64,000 nucleotides of DNA from Saturnia japonica (GCA_033032175.1 CM065320.1:4774001-4838000), one strand, 5' to 3'; shown: positions 35,781-47,296, counted from the stretch's first letter. Translations and numbers: made by a program. The notes: generated by a model not told the origin, from the sequence alone.

Positions 35781-37160
35781 ATATAATATATATAAGGGAA
35801 ATAGAAAACGAGCGTGGACTTTACTCTTCAGAGCAGAACAATGCAGTACAGTCTGCTACTTTGCGGCAGAAATAAGTGTTGTATAATATAAAATATTAAT
35901 ATATAATAATAAAACATATACTTTACTGAATTTTAACTTTCGGTCGGCATCTTTGTTCGCATAAATTATGTACAATTTCTTGGTTAAACATTATGAACAA
36001 TAGACACATTTTACATATCTTACGCAGGTGGAAAGCTTGTACGTGTATAATTACAATGATAATATTTTTTATTACAAAATAATATGTATTCTTAAAGACC
36101 TATAATTTTAGAAATATAAAGTTTATATCACTAATAGCATAAATAGCTAATATGGATTTTTACGTTTAGAACAATTATCATTCAATAACATATGTATTTC
36201 GTATTGTATATTCGGTATATATATTTTATTATGATCACATAAATAATCATAGCTATTCTTAACCTATCATTCATGAATAAATTCTTAAGCCGAAATTCAT
36301 TCCCGAACAATGGGTGCGTATTAGCATACAAAAAGTTTCATATATTTTACGTAAATCTGTTACATTTTGAGTTATCGTCTGAGGAAAGGGCAATGTTTTC
36401 CTCTGACCTGAGAATTACCTTTATTTAAGAGATATGTACTTATTTATAGTCTTAAGTATAAATTATACCTCGAAACACTTTATTGAAGTGAAAACTTCTT
36501 CAGTAGGTACCATTGTGATTTAAAACGCGATGAAACGAAAAAGCGACACTAAAAAGAGATACACATACATCTATAGGATTTAGCCTGCGAGAGAGTGAGA
36601 TAGATTACAATTTGTTGCCGTGTGTTAATTATAAGGCATTAAATATTTCCCGTTAAATATACCACCTCATAACCACTTCCCTTCCTTACTCCGTTTACAT
36701 AGAATCATGAATTTGGTAAGAAGCAATGTCTTAGAGCACAAGTAAAGAATATAATCCGAAAACCGTAAATTTGTATTTAAATAACAAATAAAAACTTATA
36801 ATCTTATTTGCAGTTGGTAAATTAATCTCGACGTATATCGATGTATAGGGATAACAATTTTAACAAAGTTAACTTTATTTGTCAATGCAGTTATCTTTCC
36901 AATTAACATCCTATAAAGGGCAAAATTTATCTTCATGAAATTGTTTAGATAATGAAGGAACTTTCCTTCGTAAGGATTAATATGCTATGCCTAATAATAA
37001 TTATCATAAATCACTTTTTAACTTTCAATACATTTTTGTCACAAAATGCCTGTTTGTGGCTTATGTATAAGACATAAGATGGTATTGTGTATTTTTTTTT
37101 AGATGTACTAAAGACCAATATTTTTGTATAATATTATATATACGAATTACTAACCATTAC
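35781..37160. other. AT-rich stretch with one repeat fragment
   Basis: About 36712-36885 matches the middle of the repeat at 29300-29460 (for example 'tagcacaagtaaaggaaa' against 'agagcacaagtaaagaat', and 'tcgatgtatagggataac'). Otherwise nothing is supported. Confidence 0.4.
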
Positions 37161-37390
37161 ACCAGCTCACGCGGATAAATCAGATCGGAAATGCTTTGCA
37201 TTTTTTAAATTACTTAACAAAAATGAATATGTAAGGCTAGCTGAGAGGTGTAGCATTTATTCTAGATAGCCTACTATTCCGCATTAATCCAGCTCTCATA
37301 TTTTTTGAATCCGATTGATACCAGAGATTAGCCTGTTAAAACATACAAACAATAAAACTCTTCCGCTTTATTATATTAGTATAGATTGTA
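37161..37390 (-). repeat. Interspersed repeat, minus strand ('ctatactaatataataaagc' start)
   Basis: On the minus strand this opens with CTATACTAATATAATAAAGC at about 37385 and continues with a 'gaagagttttattgtttgta' section. It is the same family as 3125-3360 and part of 48190-48850. Confidence 0.5.
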
Positions 37391-38920
37391 AATTGTAATA
37401 ATTGTAAGTACCGAGATTGTTAGTGTCCCACTGATTTAGGACTTTAAACAAGATATTTTATGTTTTCTTAAGGTTTTACTTCTACCACGTGTGAACGGCC
37501 ACATGATTTTGTTTTAATGAACATTCCTTGAATAAGATATTTTATATAGTTATACACCACAGCAAAATTGCTCAACTATTCTATGCACAATTTTGACATT
37601 TCAAGCATGTTTGTTTGTAGCTGCACTACATACACCTCTTCCGGCATTTAATTGTCAAATAGTCAATATTTCACGGGGCACTTTGAGCACAACCGTTCGA
37701 AACACTGCAATAAATTTTCAATAGTTCTACCAAACGTCAAATTTTTCAATAATCATAAATTGTGTGCATATCGTTAAAGATTTTGAAATGCTTTTTAATA
37801 TAATAAGGAGCAATAAAATTAAACAGAATACCGTAAAATAGAAAAAAGTATGATCATTCCGGCGAAGCCTAATTGGAAGCCATTTGAGCTTGGTGCGAAA
37901 TTTTAAGACGTCATATTTGCTTAATCCAAATATAAACCGAATACAAAAATTTTAAAGTCATTTAAGTTTGTTAAGTTGTGCTTCGGTAAAATCTAAATAA
38001 CTAGTATCAGCATAGTCGAGGATTGGTAGTAGAAGAGATTATGCAAGTGCAATTATAGTGTTAGTAATAATATATTATCCATATTACGTAAGGTAAAAGT
38101 TGTAGAGAACGAAATCAAAATCGCTTGTAAGGAAAGTAAAAATATTAGTGTTTCAAATACTTTTCAGTATGCGTAGTTAATCTTAGGTAAAGTACGATAA
38201 TTTGTAAATATTCATAATTAAATAAAATCGGAAAATAATTAATTCTTGTAGTTGTAAATACACAAATAGTGAGTAGGTACTCCTATCTCTTATATAAACG
38301 AAAATATATTACAGTTGAAAATTACGAACGCACTCGTGGCAAACGTTTTCATCGTTTATTTAATTTCACGATCGGCAGAATCTCAATTAGCATCGCATTC
38401 GAACCACTCATTCAATCAAAATGACCATCGATGATTGTTACTGCATTACACGTCTCGTTAACAATTTTTTTGTTATTTATAGACAAGTTTAATCACTTAT
38501 TGAAATTAGTAGTTACAAATTGTAGAAAAGCACAAAATAAGTTACCGCATTTAGTCGTTTTGAAAATAAAGTTGCTAATCATCACATACAATTAATCAAT
38601 TTTATAATATCTAGCGGTCGCCCAATGATCGAAATTCGACCAAAAACATTTTAATCATAGACTATTTTCTGTTTGACATTTTCAGTATGAACCTAAACAA
38701 TGAAAAGTATATCAGTTGCTGTCACTTTTCATTGAGTGACAATGTTAATTTTTTGGGGGGTCTAAGTTCAATGCCATTGGTCGGGTTAGGATTCACAGTA
38801 TTAATTTAATATATTAGTAACAGATATTATACATAAATTTTAGCTTTCTGAACTCCTTATAAATTTAACCATGCCAAATCACAGTCTTCCGTGCACGCAA
38901 TACGCATAAAAGGGGTGGAA
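37391..38920. other. Non-coding stretch
   Basis: AT-rich; no feature supported. Confidence 0.35.
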
Positions 38921-39065
38921 AGCTTTTATTTATTTATTTATTTACACACTATGCGTTAAATACGCAATGGCGGACTTAATGCCTAAGGCATTCTCTGCCA
39001 GTCAACCATTAGGTGATGCAGAGATAAATATTGGTAGGTGTAAAAGGTAAGAGGAATTATTGAAA
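38921..39065 (-). repeat. LINE 3' end with (TAAA)n tail, minus strand
   Basis: Four TTTA units at 38928-38945 form the tail of a minus-strand element. The adjoining 'aatggcggacttaatgccta' and 'ggcattctctgccagtcaac' are typical of a common moth LINE 3' end. The 64-codon minus frame above it (38983-39177) is low-complexity. Confidence 0.5.
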
Positions 39066-39297
39066 TTATGTTTAACCAATTTAAAATCACAATATATAAA
39101 TAAAATATCAACACCAAAACATAATATATATAAGACATATATAATACATATATACTACACATATACAATACATACACATAACAACATCATACATAAATAT
39201 CAATACAATAAATAAAAATATAATTAGTCAACATTAAGTACTAAATACAGCTTCACTTATTACTTTAATACTTTTGCTTCACGTATTAATATATATG
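39066..39297. other. AT-rich stretch with TATA/CATA-rich runs
   Basis: Runs such as 'acatatataatacatatata' fill about 39120-39190; nothing else was seen. Confidence 0.4.
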
Positions 39298-39620
39298 TCA
39301 ACATCGAGTCTGATTCGGAACGCCAGCGCCACCGGGCGGCGCTCGATGGAGTTAGTGACGCAGGCGCCACCGAGTCGACAGTATGGAGACGACTCACTTT
39401 CTTGTTACGCTTGTTATGTTGTTAGCGGACGTCACTAAAACTATCGCGCGTTCTGAGAGACGTACCCTATTATTAATTATACGTGCTTACCTACATACTG
39501 TCTAGTAATATCTAATCCGTGATACGAGTTTGTTCTAACCAACTACCCTACGACGCCCAAGGTTAAAAAAAGTGGACAATGAGCAGTACTAACGATGGAG
39601 AAGCTCAGCCTCCGTCATAT
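39298..39620 (+). mobile_element. Possible LTR plus leader of another retrotransposon, truncated
   Basis: A sharply bounded GC-rich block beginning TGTCAACATCGAG contains 'ccagcgccaccgggcggcg' and a related 'caggcgccaccgagtcg'. It ends with an ATG frame (39579 onward, starting MSSTNDGEAQ) that stops after about 15 codons where AT-rich DNA resumes. This would suit a 5' LTR, leader and first codons of gag, but no second LTR or clear primer site was found. A host promoter with a first exon is the alternative. Confidence 0.3.
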
Positions 39621-40104
39621 AGATAGATATACTGACATTTATTATTCTTAAATCTTTGATATTAATAATATTATCTTGATCTTAAATTTTATTTTCGGCA
39701 CTCCTCTCGATATAATGGTTCGCATTAGAAGTGAATATTAGAATATACAATAAAAATAATATTAATAATAGAATATCTAGTAGATTAGACGCTAAGTTCT
39801 GTGCAGAAAAGTATTATAATCATTGTTAAACAGTCACTGGTAGGTATTATAAATGACTGAAAATGTCCACAATGTTATCACAATGTCAACGCCGTACCAA
39901 AATGAACAAATTAATACTCATTCATTTGTTTATATATTTTAAACCTTATTTTAGGTAATTAATTTCTTATTTTCATAAAAAAGATTATCTTATGTAAAAG
40001 TGTAGCTATGGAAACAATATCTCTCAAGTACCTACTCTTTACGAGGAAACGCGGTTGATGAGACATTTTAAGAATAGTTATAAACTGAAACACGATTATA
40101 GGCT
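39621..40104. other. Non-coding stretch
   Basis: AT-rich; nothing supported. Confidence 0.3.
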
Positions 40105-40287
40105 TCAAATTGTTGCACTTGCGGAAAGAAAAAAATCGCTTAACATGGCTATGTATCGGTCGGAATTTACAGTGACAGATTGCGTTTGTTGATTTTCAAA
40201 GAAATAGGGTCCGATAATTCCGTGTGCTGATATGGCCGCCCAAACGGTTACTTTCGGCGAATGCAGAGGCTTTTGATGTTTTGCACG
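40105..40287 (-). pseudogene. DDE-superfamily transposase fragment, cut by the LTR insertion
   Basis: The minus strand encodes KPLHSPKVTVWAAISAHGII followed by GPYFFEN and VNSDRYIAML, typical of the middle of Tc1/mariner-like (DDE_3) transposases found widely in insects. The frame runs into the errantivirus LTR at 40288. Beyond that point the reading (to 40374) is LTR sequence. The C-terminal side is lost after about 40105, and the N-terminal half was not found past 48186. It is a dead relic that served as the insertion target. Confidence 0.65.
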
Positions 40288-40674
40288 TGTTACGTCATCG
40301 TGGCTGCAGAGTTTCACAATCGCCGCCTCGTCACCGAGTCGTTGATTTACATGGTAGTCAATTTCGCAAAACATTACCGTGGGATCCGATTTACTTCACA
40401 GAGGGTGGACGTGTTACGCCATCGGAGCTGCAGAGTTTCACAATCTCCGCCTCGTCACCGAGCCGTGGATTTGCATCGACGGTATTTTCGCAACACATTA
40501 CCGTGGGACCCGATTTACTTCAGGTGTCGTGATATTAAGTGAATGATTGCCATTGTATACCTAGCATCGGTTGCTTTCAGTTGTCCTACATTGTAATATT
40601 AGTTGAAATAATTAAATTAAGTTAAAAGTAATTTTGTTTTTTTTTTTTTATCCTTCGGCTGTGGCTTTCGTAAT
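40288..40674 (+). repeat. 5' LTR of the errantivirus
   Basis: Starts TGTTAC and ends GTAAT, a short imperfect inverted pair, directly before the primer-binding site. The left limit is where similarity to the 3' LTR begins, inside the transposase relic. U3 holds two tandem 124-base units, starting at 40288 and 40412. Confidence 0.75.
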
Positions 40675-40692
40675 TGGCGCAGTCAGTAGGAT
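40675..40692 (+). promoter_or_regulatory. Primer-binding site (tRNA-Ser type)
   Basis: tggcgcagtcagtaggat directly abuts the LTR. It is complementary to the 3' end of an insect serine tRNA plus CCA with, as I recall that tRNA, one mismatch. It primes minus-strand DNA synthesis. The same site follows the 3' LTR at 47693-47710. Confidence 0.7.
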
Positions 40693-41144
40693 AAAGCAGA
40701 CATAAGAGTGGTCTGTCGCGAACTTTGTGCGGGCTGTGCGCGAATATCTCATCTCCCGAGAGATCTTCCTCCTGCTCATAGGAGAAGCGATCGCGAAGTG
40801 TGAGTGCGTGCGGTGCGCTCAAAATCCGAGAGATCCCTTTGCTGTGCGTGTCGCAGGAAGAGCGACGCGCCGCGTCTTGCTGTATCCAAAGAAGAACCTG
40901 AGCCAGCGGCCGGAGGACAATCCAAACATCGATTGGCAAAGAACCGAGATGAACATCCTTGGGTGAGTGCATGAATTACTCCTGTGCTTGCTCTCCCTAA
41001 TCTTATCCTTATATACCTAAGTACTTAAATTTAGCAAAAATTTTTCATCCGAGAAAAATATCAAGTCCTGCATCGAGTAGGCAGTTTAGACATAGATTAG
41101 TAGATAGTGTTAGAAACTTAGATAATATATTACAAAACGATACC
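40693..41144 (+). promoter_or_regulatory. Errantivirus leader with upstream frame and splice donor
   Basis: The GC-rich first half carries an open frame of 79 codons (40727-40966, GTG-initiated). Its final in-frame ATG is at 40949-40951. Just after it lies a strong splice donor (gtgagt, 40963-40968). In this group env is made from a spliced RNA, and this donor is the likely 5' partner. The same leader is repeated after the 3' LTR (47711-48160). Confidence 0.55.
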
Positions 41145-42388
41145 ATGGCCGACGTTGATACTATTTACAAGGCCTTACGTGTGGTGCCCGAATTTGACGG
41201 CAACCCAAATGTGCTAACACGTTTTATACAATTATGTGACCAACTATGTGCCACATACCTAAGCGTGGAACCAGGACGGGAGTTATGTAATCTTAGCTTA
41301 GTTAATGGAATTTTAAATAAAATCACTGGGCCCGCCGCCCGCACTATAAACTCGAACGGAGTTCCAGAATCTTGGGCGGGAATAAAATCAGCCCTTATTA
41401 ATAACTTTTCCGATCAAAGAGACGAAACTGCGCTTTATAATGACCTTGCTCTTGCTACACAAGGCAACAACTCACCGCAAGAATTTTATGATAGGTGTCA
41501 AACCCTTTTTAGTATGATCATGACGTACGTTAGTCTGCACGAGTCAGTGGCTACTACTATCGAGGCAAAACGCATTCTTTATAGAAAACTTACTAAGCAA
41601 GCTTTTGTACGTGGGCTGAGAGAACCATTAGGCTCACGAATTCGTTGCATGCGTCCCGAAAGTGTAGAGAAAGCTCTAGAATACGTGCAAGAGGAACTTA
41701 ACGTAGTGTACTTACAAAAGAGGAATGATTTTGTTAGCGACAATAAAATTAGATTAACACAAAATTGTGGTGCCGTTACAGCGCACATTTGTTCCTGCTG
41801 CACCCTCGCAGAACTTTATTCCACTTAATGCGCAAGTACAGCGACCCATGCCTTATATTAAACCCCAATTAAACTGGAGGTTCAACCCTCCCGGAAACAA
41901 TCCCCAAGGTCCGTCGCGTACGCAGCAAATGTTTGGAGCTCCGCCGCCAAACTATAACCCGCGGAGTAATGTTTTTAAAATCCCACCACGAACCCAACCC
42001 CAAATTTCAGGTCCTACACCCATGAGTGGCGTCAGTCATTATGCCACCAGACCTCTTCCACCTACTGGTTTGTCTGGACATGACTGGATAAGGTCGGGAA
42101 ACCCGCCGCTCAGCAACTATTTTAAAAGTCGCGAAGCAAATATTAATGAATGTGTAGGCTATGAAGGTTACTATGACCAAGACCTTGAACCTTATTTTTA
42201 CTACCCCGAATACGAATGTAATAACGAGTACCTTACGAGATACGATTTTGATGAATCCCAGTATTACCAAGGCTATAGAGCAAACGAACAGATTGACGAT
42301 GAAAATTCAAACAACCCTTAGCCATATGCTAGTGGTTGCGACCCTCAGGATTTTCAGACGGGTCAAATATCAAAAAAGCCATCTTAGA
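41145..42388 (+). pseudogene. gag: Errantivirus gag, broken
   Basis: Begins with ATG at 41145, and the first part (41145 to about 41765) is the capsid-like half. A one-base slip in the A-rich stretch 41757-41766 moves the frame, and the proline/glutamine-rich second half continues to a TAG at 42319-42321. The same frame then stays open to another TAG at 42386-42388, which is likely the original end because the frameshift heptamer lies just before it. No CCHC zinc knuckle is visible, as is usual for errantivirus gag. With both lesions it cannot make a full capsid protein. Confidence 0.75.
42372..42378 (+). promoter_or_regulatory. -1 ribosomal frameshift heptamer (gag to pol)
   Basis: AAAAAAG lies in the gag frame as A-AAA-AAG, and a -1 slip leads directly into the pol frame. 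The pol frame upstream is closed by a TAG at 42330-42332, so pol has to be entered after that point, which suits this site. Confidence 0.6.
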
Positions 42389-44396
42389 AGTAAACCTCCA
42401 AACACAGCGGCAACTTCCCTATATTCAGATTTCGGAACCACCGCTTAAGCTGCTTATCGACACGGGAGCGAACCAATCTTTTTTAGACCCCGAGGTAATA
42501 CAAAAATGTTTCCCACACACACCTCTGAATTTTGACCCTTTCGAGGTCACTAATGTGCATGCAACTACTCGAAATAACTATTCTGTAACATTGCCATGTT
42601 TTTCCGAATTTCAGGACTCTGACTTTATAAAACTATTCGTGTATCGATTTCACAGTCATTTTGACGGACTTATTGGACTCGATCTGTTAGAGAAATGGGA
42701 AGCTAAAATTGACTTAAAAAATAAAGTGCTCGTCACCCGCAATGCGAAAAATCCTATAAAAATATATAACTCAAAAAACGTGAATTTATACGAGGACGTA
42801 GTCCCCGCCAATTCCTCAAAATTAGTAAAACTACCAACTAACATACATGACGGCAAAGCTTTTATACCAGAGCAGATAGTATCGAATTGTATCATACGGG
42901 ACTGCATAACGACAGTAAAAAACAATAGAGGCATTTTAGAGATAACAAATACGTCACCACATGACGTAATATTTTCAATGTACGAGCCCGTAGCAGCCGA
43001 GGTACATAGCTACGAGTTCGCGTGCACCGAACAACGTGCTACGCGCTCCGACGTAGTCTTATCGCGGCTACGAACCGATCATTTAAACAAAGAGGAACGC
43101 GCGAATTTAGAAGCGTTATGTATAAAGTACGCGGACGTATTTTATATAGAAGGTGAACCGTTGACCTTCACCAACCAAATTAAACACCGGATTCGTACTA
43201 CGGATGAAAACCCGATACATACAAAAAACTACCGGTATCCGTACGTCCATAGAGAAGAGGTTAAACAACAGATAAGTAAAATGTTAGAACAAAATATAAT
43301 TCGACCTTCCGAATCCGCATGGAGTTCTCCGATATGGATCGTGCCCAAAAAAGCAGATGCGTCAGGCAAAGTGAAGTGGCGCCTTGTTGTGGATTTTCGA
43401 AAGCTCAATGAAAAAACTTTAGACGACAAATATCCCATCCCTAACATCAGTGACGTACTAGATAAGCTTGGGAACTGCCAATATTTCACGACCTTGGACT
43501 TGGCAAGTGGATTTTACCAGGTGGAAACTAGTCCCGAAGACATCCCCAAAACTCCCAAAGAAATCAAACAATTTCTAGGACTAGTCAGCTACTACAGGAA
43601 ATTTATACCTGATTTTGCCCGAATCACACAGCCTCTTACTTACTGTTTGAAAAAGGGTAAGAAAATAACCATGACCCCTCAATACGTAGAGAGTTTTGAG
43701 AAGTGTAAAACTCTTCTCGCAAACGACCCTATATTACAATATCCTGACTTCAACAAAGAATTCATCTTAACTACAGATGCGTCAAATGTCGCTATCTCTG
43801 GCATTCTATCCCAGGGTCAAGTAGGATCCGATAAGCCTCTGTGCTATGCCTCCCGTAATCTGAACGATAGTGAGATAAACTACAGTACAATAGAAAAAGA
43901 ACTATTGGCAATAGTTTGGGCCACAAAATATTTTCGGCCCTACTTATTTGGTCAGAAGTTTAAAATACTTACGGATCATAAGCCGCTCCAGTGGGTTATG
44001 ACCCTCAAGGAAACAAATTCCCGACTTACAAGGTGGAGGCTAAAACTTAGCGAATACGACTTCACCGTCGTACATAAAAAAGGAAAGTCAAACACGAACG
44101 CCGACGCACTTTCCAGGATCGAAATCCACAACGAAGAGATAAGCTCCGTAGCTGTCAATACTTCAGAAAAATCCCACGGCTCTACTAGCGGTTCAACGAC
44201 AATAACGGTGCATACAAGTTTAGAAAACCCTATTTTGGAAGTACCGATTACAGATGACCCCTTGAACAAATTCCAAAGACAACTTATACTAACAGTGGTA
44301 GGCGACGAAAACGTAATCCAACGACAACTAAACCATTTGACACGCATTCAAGGACCTCTATACAAGTCTCTGACAGAAAATTGGAGGAGGACATAG
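42378..44396 (+). pseudogene. pol: Errantivirus pol: protease, reverse transcriptase (core deleted), RNase H
   Basis: The frame opens at 42333 and would be used from about 42378. Protease is marked by LLIDTGANQSF. Reverse transcriptase shows the fingers and first palm motif (WRLVVDFRKLNE, then FTTLDLASGFYQVE). It then jumps at about 43543-43560 straight to KEIKQFLGLVSYYRKF of the connection region, so the segment with the catalytic YxDD motif is missing in frame. RNase H follows with TDAS, EKELLAIV and TDHKPLQW. The frame ends at 44396 because of a frameshift near 44378. It is inactive as a polymerase. Confidence 0.8.
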
Positions 44397-45643
44397 TAAG
44401 AGCAATTAAGGAATTTGTAAAGCCAAAAGTCAAAACCGGTATTTTCATAAACCCCTTTTTGAGAATGTATGACATCATTCCCATAATCCAGGAAAAGTTT
44501 CGTAGCTCAGCAATGAACTTAGTACTAGTAAAAAAAGAGATAGAAAACGTCAAAGAGTATCTCAGACAACAAGAGTTAATTCGTAACTATCACGACGGGA
44601 AAACTAATCACCGAGGCATTAACGAATGTTTTCTCGCCCTTTCAGCCCGGTATTTTTGGCCCAAAATGAAGGACCAAATAACTAAATTTATTAATTGTTG
44701 TGCAATATGTGGCCAAGTTAAATACGATAGAAATCCTATTAAACAAAAATTTTACATAGTACCGCCTGCGACAAAACCTTTCGAGATCATATACGTTGAC
44801 CTGTTCACAGTCCAAAACGAAAAGTATTTAACCATGGTAGACGTGTTTTCGAAATACGCTCAAGCATATAATCTCCGAGATAGCACTGCTATCTCCATAG
44901 TTCAAAGTCTACTCCATTTTTGCTCGCACCACGGTCTACCACTAACAATAGTAACGGACAATGGAACTGAGTTTACAAATCAGTTGTTCTCTGGGTTTAC
45001 TAAGTTACATAAGATCAACCACAACAAAGTGCTACCCAATATGCGCACAACGACAACGGCAATATTGAGAGATTCCACTCGACTATTCTTGAGCACTTGC
45101 GTGTCCTTAAGCTACAACGTAAGGATGAACCCATAGTTAACCTCATGCCATACGCTATCATCGCGTATAATAAATAGTTCTATTCATAGTTTTACAAAAT
45201 GTCGACCTTATGACCCGATAAACGGGCACTTTGACCCTAGAGATCCTGTAGACATGGACCTAACTAAACACTTACTGCAACAATACTCTCAGACTCACCG
45301 CGAATAAATGAAAACCGTATACGATATGATTAATGAAACATCTCTAGCGGACCGTTCTCACCTAATAGATAACCGTAATAAAACCCGCGAGACGGAGGTA
45401 GAATATGAGCCGGAACAACAAGTTTTTATTCGGAATCCCCTTGCCGCTAGACAAAAGCTCGCACCTAGATACACGCAGGACACAGTTTTAGCTAACTTAC
45501 CAATACATATATATACATCTAGAAAACGAGGTCCTGTAGCTAAATTCCGCCTTAAGAGAGCTCCTAAATCCGCGAACTTGTTACAGATTACTTCTGACTC
45601 TGACCCTGATGACAAAACTGGAGGCTCAAGAGGTAAAACTTGA
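44381..45643 (+). pseudogene. pol: Errantivirus pol: integrase, broken
   Basis: The zinc-binding region has the histidines in YHDGKTNHRG and the cysteines in CCAICG. The catalytic core shows YVDLF and VTDNGTEF. The frame then slips near 45030, and the block with the third acidic residue is in another frame that stops at 45175-45177. The original frame resumes near 45179, has TAA at 45305-45307, and continues 45308-45643 as the C-terminal part with a basic tail. These breaks rule out a working integrase. The 3' end overlaps the start of env by 35 bases. Confidence 0.8.
45581..45587 (+). promoter_or_regulatory. Candidate splice acceptor for env
   Basis: ttgttacag ends at 45586, just upstream of the env frame. 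Joining to the leader donor at 40962 keeps the reading phase (two bases from the leader, one from here). The env frame immediately after the acceptor is leucine-rich, as a signal sequence would be. This is inference from sequence only. Confidence 0.45.
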
Positions 45644-47286
45644 ATCCTTGGACGAGGGACCTGGACTTCTACCATTCAAACTAGGACCAACCACGTTAAT
45701 AACTCACTACCATACATTTGTACAGTTTGTTGAACTGGACATTATTGAAAGACAGATTAATAACTTACAAACACAACTCTCTGACTATAAAAATAGGCTA
45801 CGTAATGACACATACTCGCTTTACGAACTACAAATTGACTACTTAACAACAAAACTACAAAAAATCATAACTCATTTAAAAGGCTTGGAGCCTAACCGTA
45901 GCAAGAGAGGACTCGTAGACGGGTTATGGTCAATAATTAAAAGCATAACTGGCAATTTAGATTACTCAGATGCGATTAAATTTGACAAGGCCATCAAAAT
46001 TCTGGAACAAAATCAATATAAGGTAGCTGACGAGTTTAACAACCACATCAGCATCAGCAAAGAGTGGATGGTCCACCATAGTAAAGTTATGACACAAATA
46101 GTTCAAAATCAAGAAAAAATAAATTCCACGTTAGAGCTCCTCTTAAATAGCGATGCATAAAGGATACTAGTTTACTTAAGTATGCTAGATTTGCCCAATT
46201 ATTCATTATCATCTCAGAAAATGCAGATGACATTATGACAGAGCTTATGAGATTAGAAAATATTTTAAGCTTCGTGCGTGCATCGAGCACTCACCATTCC
46301 GTAGTTAGCGTAGATATACTAGCTAGAATGATAGATAAGTTAGAGTTAATTTACCCTAAGGGTCATATATTAAAATTAGAATTAAGGGAGTACTACCATG
46401 CAATAAAACCGGGATACTACTTTTCGCGTAAACGAATCGTTATAACGATGAAACTCCCCATTGTATCTCCCATAGGTTATATGATCTTTTTAGGCTAGCA
46501 GTTATTCCTAATAAAAATAATCAATCTATCCTACCCCCTTATCCCCTCATAGCAAGTAACAGAGAGGCGTTCATGTACATAGAGACAGAATGTCCGAAGT
46601 TCAGTACAAGATTCCTTTGCTAAGAAACTCTCAACCAGCAACTACGAACGCAAGCTGACTGTATTCAAAACCTTATTGTGAACCAGTCACTCGACGCCAC
46701 TTGTGAGATGACCACCATCAAATTGTCAAAGGAAGCTGTGGACCAACTAGACGAAAGCCATTACGTCATTTCCTTTCCCCGACCGACGGGGATACATACC
46801 ACCTGTGGACACGAAAGCTACAATATCGTACGAGGAAGTTATCTAGTAACCATCCCAGTCAGCTGTTCACTGAAAACAAAAGAACTCACCATCAGTAACA
46901 ACTACGACAGGGTCGAGGGACAGCCCTTGAACATCATGAACATCCCCATAAACCTTGAGATATCAACTAGTTCGCCGCTAACGCACCTCAAATTAAACAC
47001 TATAAATTTGAGAGAACTGCATAACTATCAAGATAACGTGATGTTGCAACCAAGAATTCAAATGAGCCACATCTCTTCTGACACGTTGTATCACACGACA
47101 ATACCGATCTACAGCATTATAACGGTCGCAGTGATACTGGCAGCCACGCTGACTCTACGTAGCTACTACAGTAATTTGAAAAACGAAAAGAAGAACAAAG
47201 ATGACCTGAAACACCATGATGATGCTGAAACTTCATCATCTCAATCAAGGGTTCCGGCAACATTTGCTCTCAAAGTTCTCAAATAG
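45587..47286 (+). pseudogene. env: Errantivirus env (fusion-type glycoprotein), broken
   Basis: The first frame (to 46160) carries a furin-type site RSKR at 45897-45908, followed by a hydrophobic fusion-peptide-like start. That is the arrangement of errantivirus and baculovirus F proteins. After a slip near 46150-46200 a second frame runs to 46498, and after another break a third (about 46678-47286) has a membrane span (about 47100-47160) and a charged tail. The protein sits in the envelope in its relatives. At least two frameshifts prevent full translation here. Confidence 0.75.
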
Positions 47287-47296
47287 TCGCCGTTCT

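Noticed and set aside
39120..39190. CRISPR-like or regulatory tandem array
   Set aside because: It is a simple TATA/CATA-rich run without regular repeat-spacer spacing, in a eukaryotic context.
40224..40542. Plus-strand frames over the 5' LTR (and 47301-47562 over the 3' LTR)
   Set aside because: They translate the tandem U3 units, repeat in both LTRs, and have no family resemblance.
40727..40966. Stand-alone small protein gene in the errantivirus leader
   Set aside because: The frame is present identically in the second leader copy, begins with GTG, and ends at the splice donor. It is better read as leader sequence than as a separate gene.
43229..44553. Minus-strand frames opposite pol
   Set aside because: They are shadows of the pol frames and have no motifs of their own.
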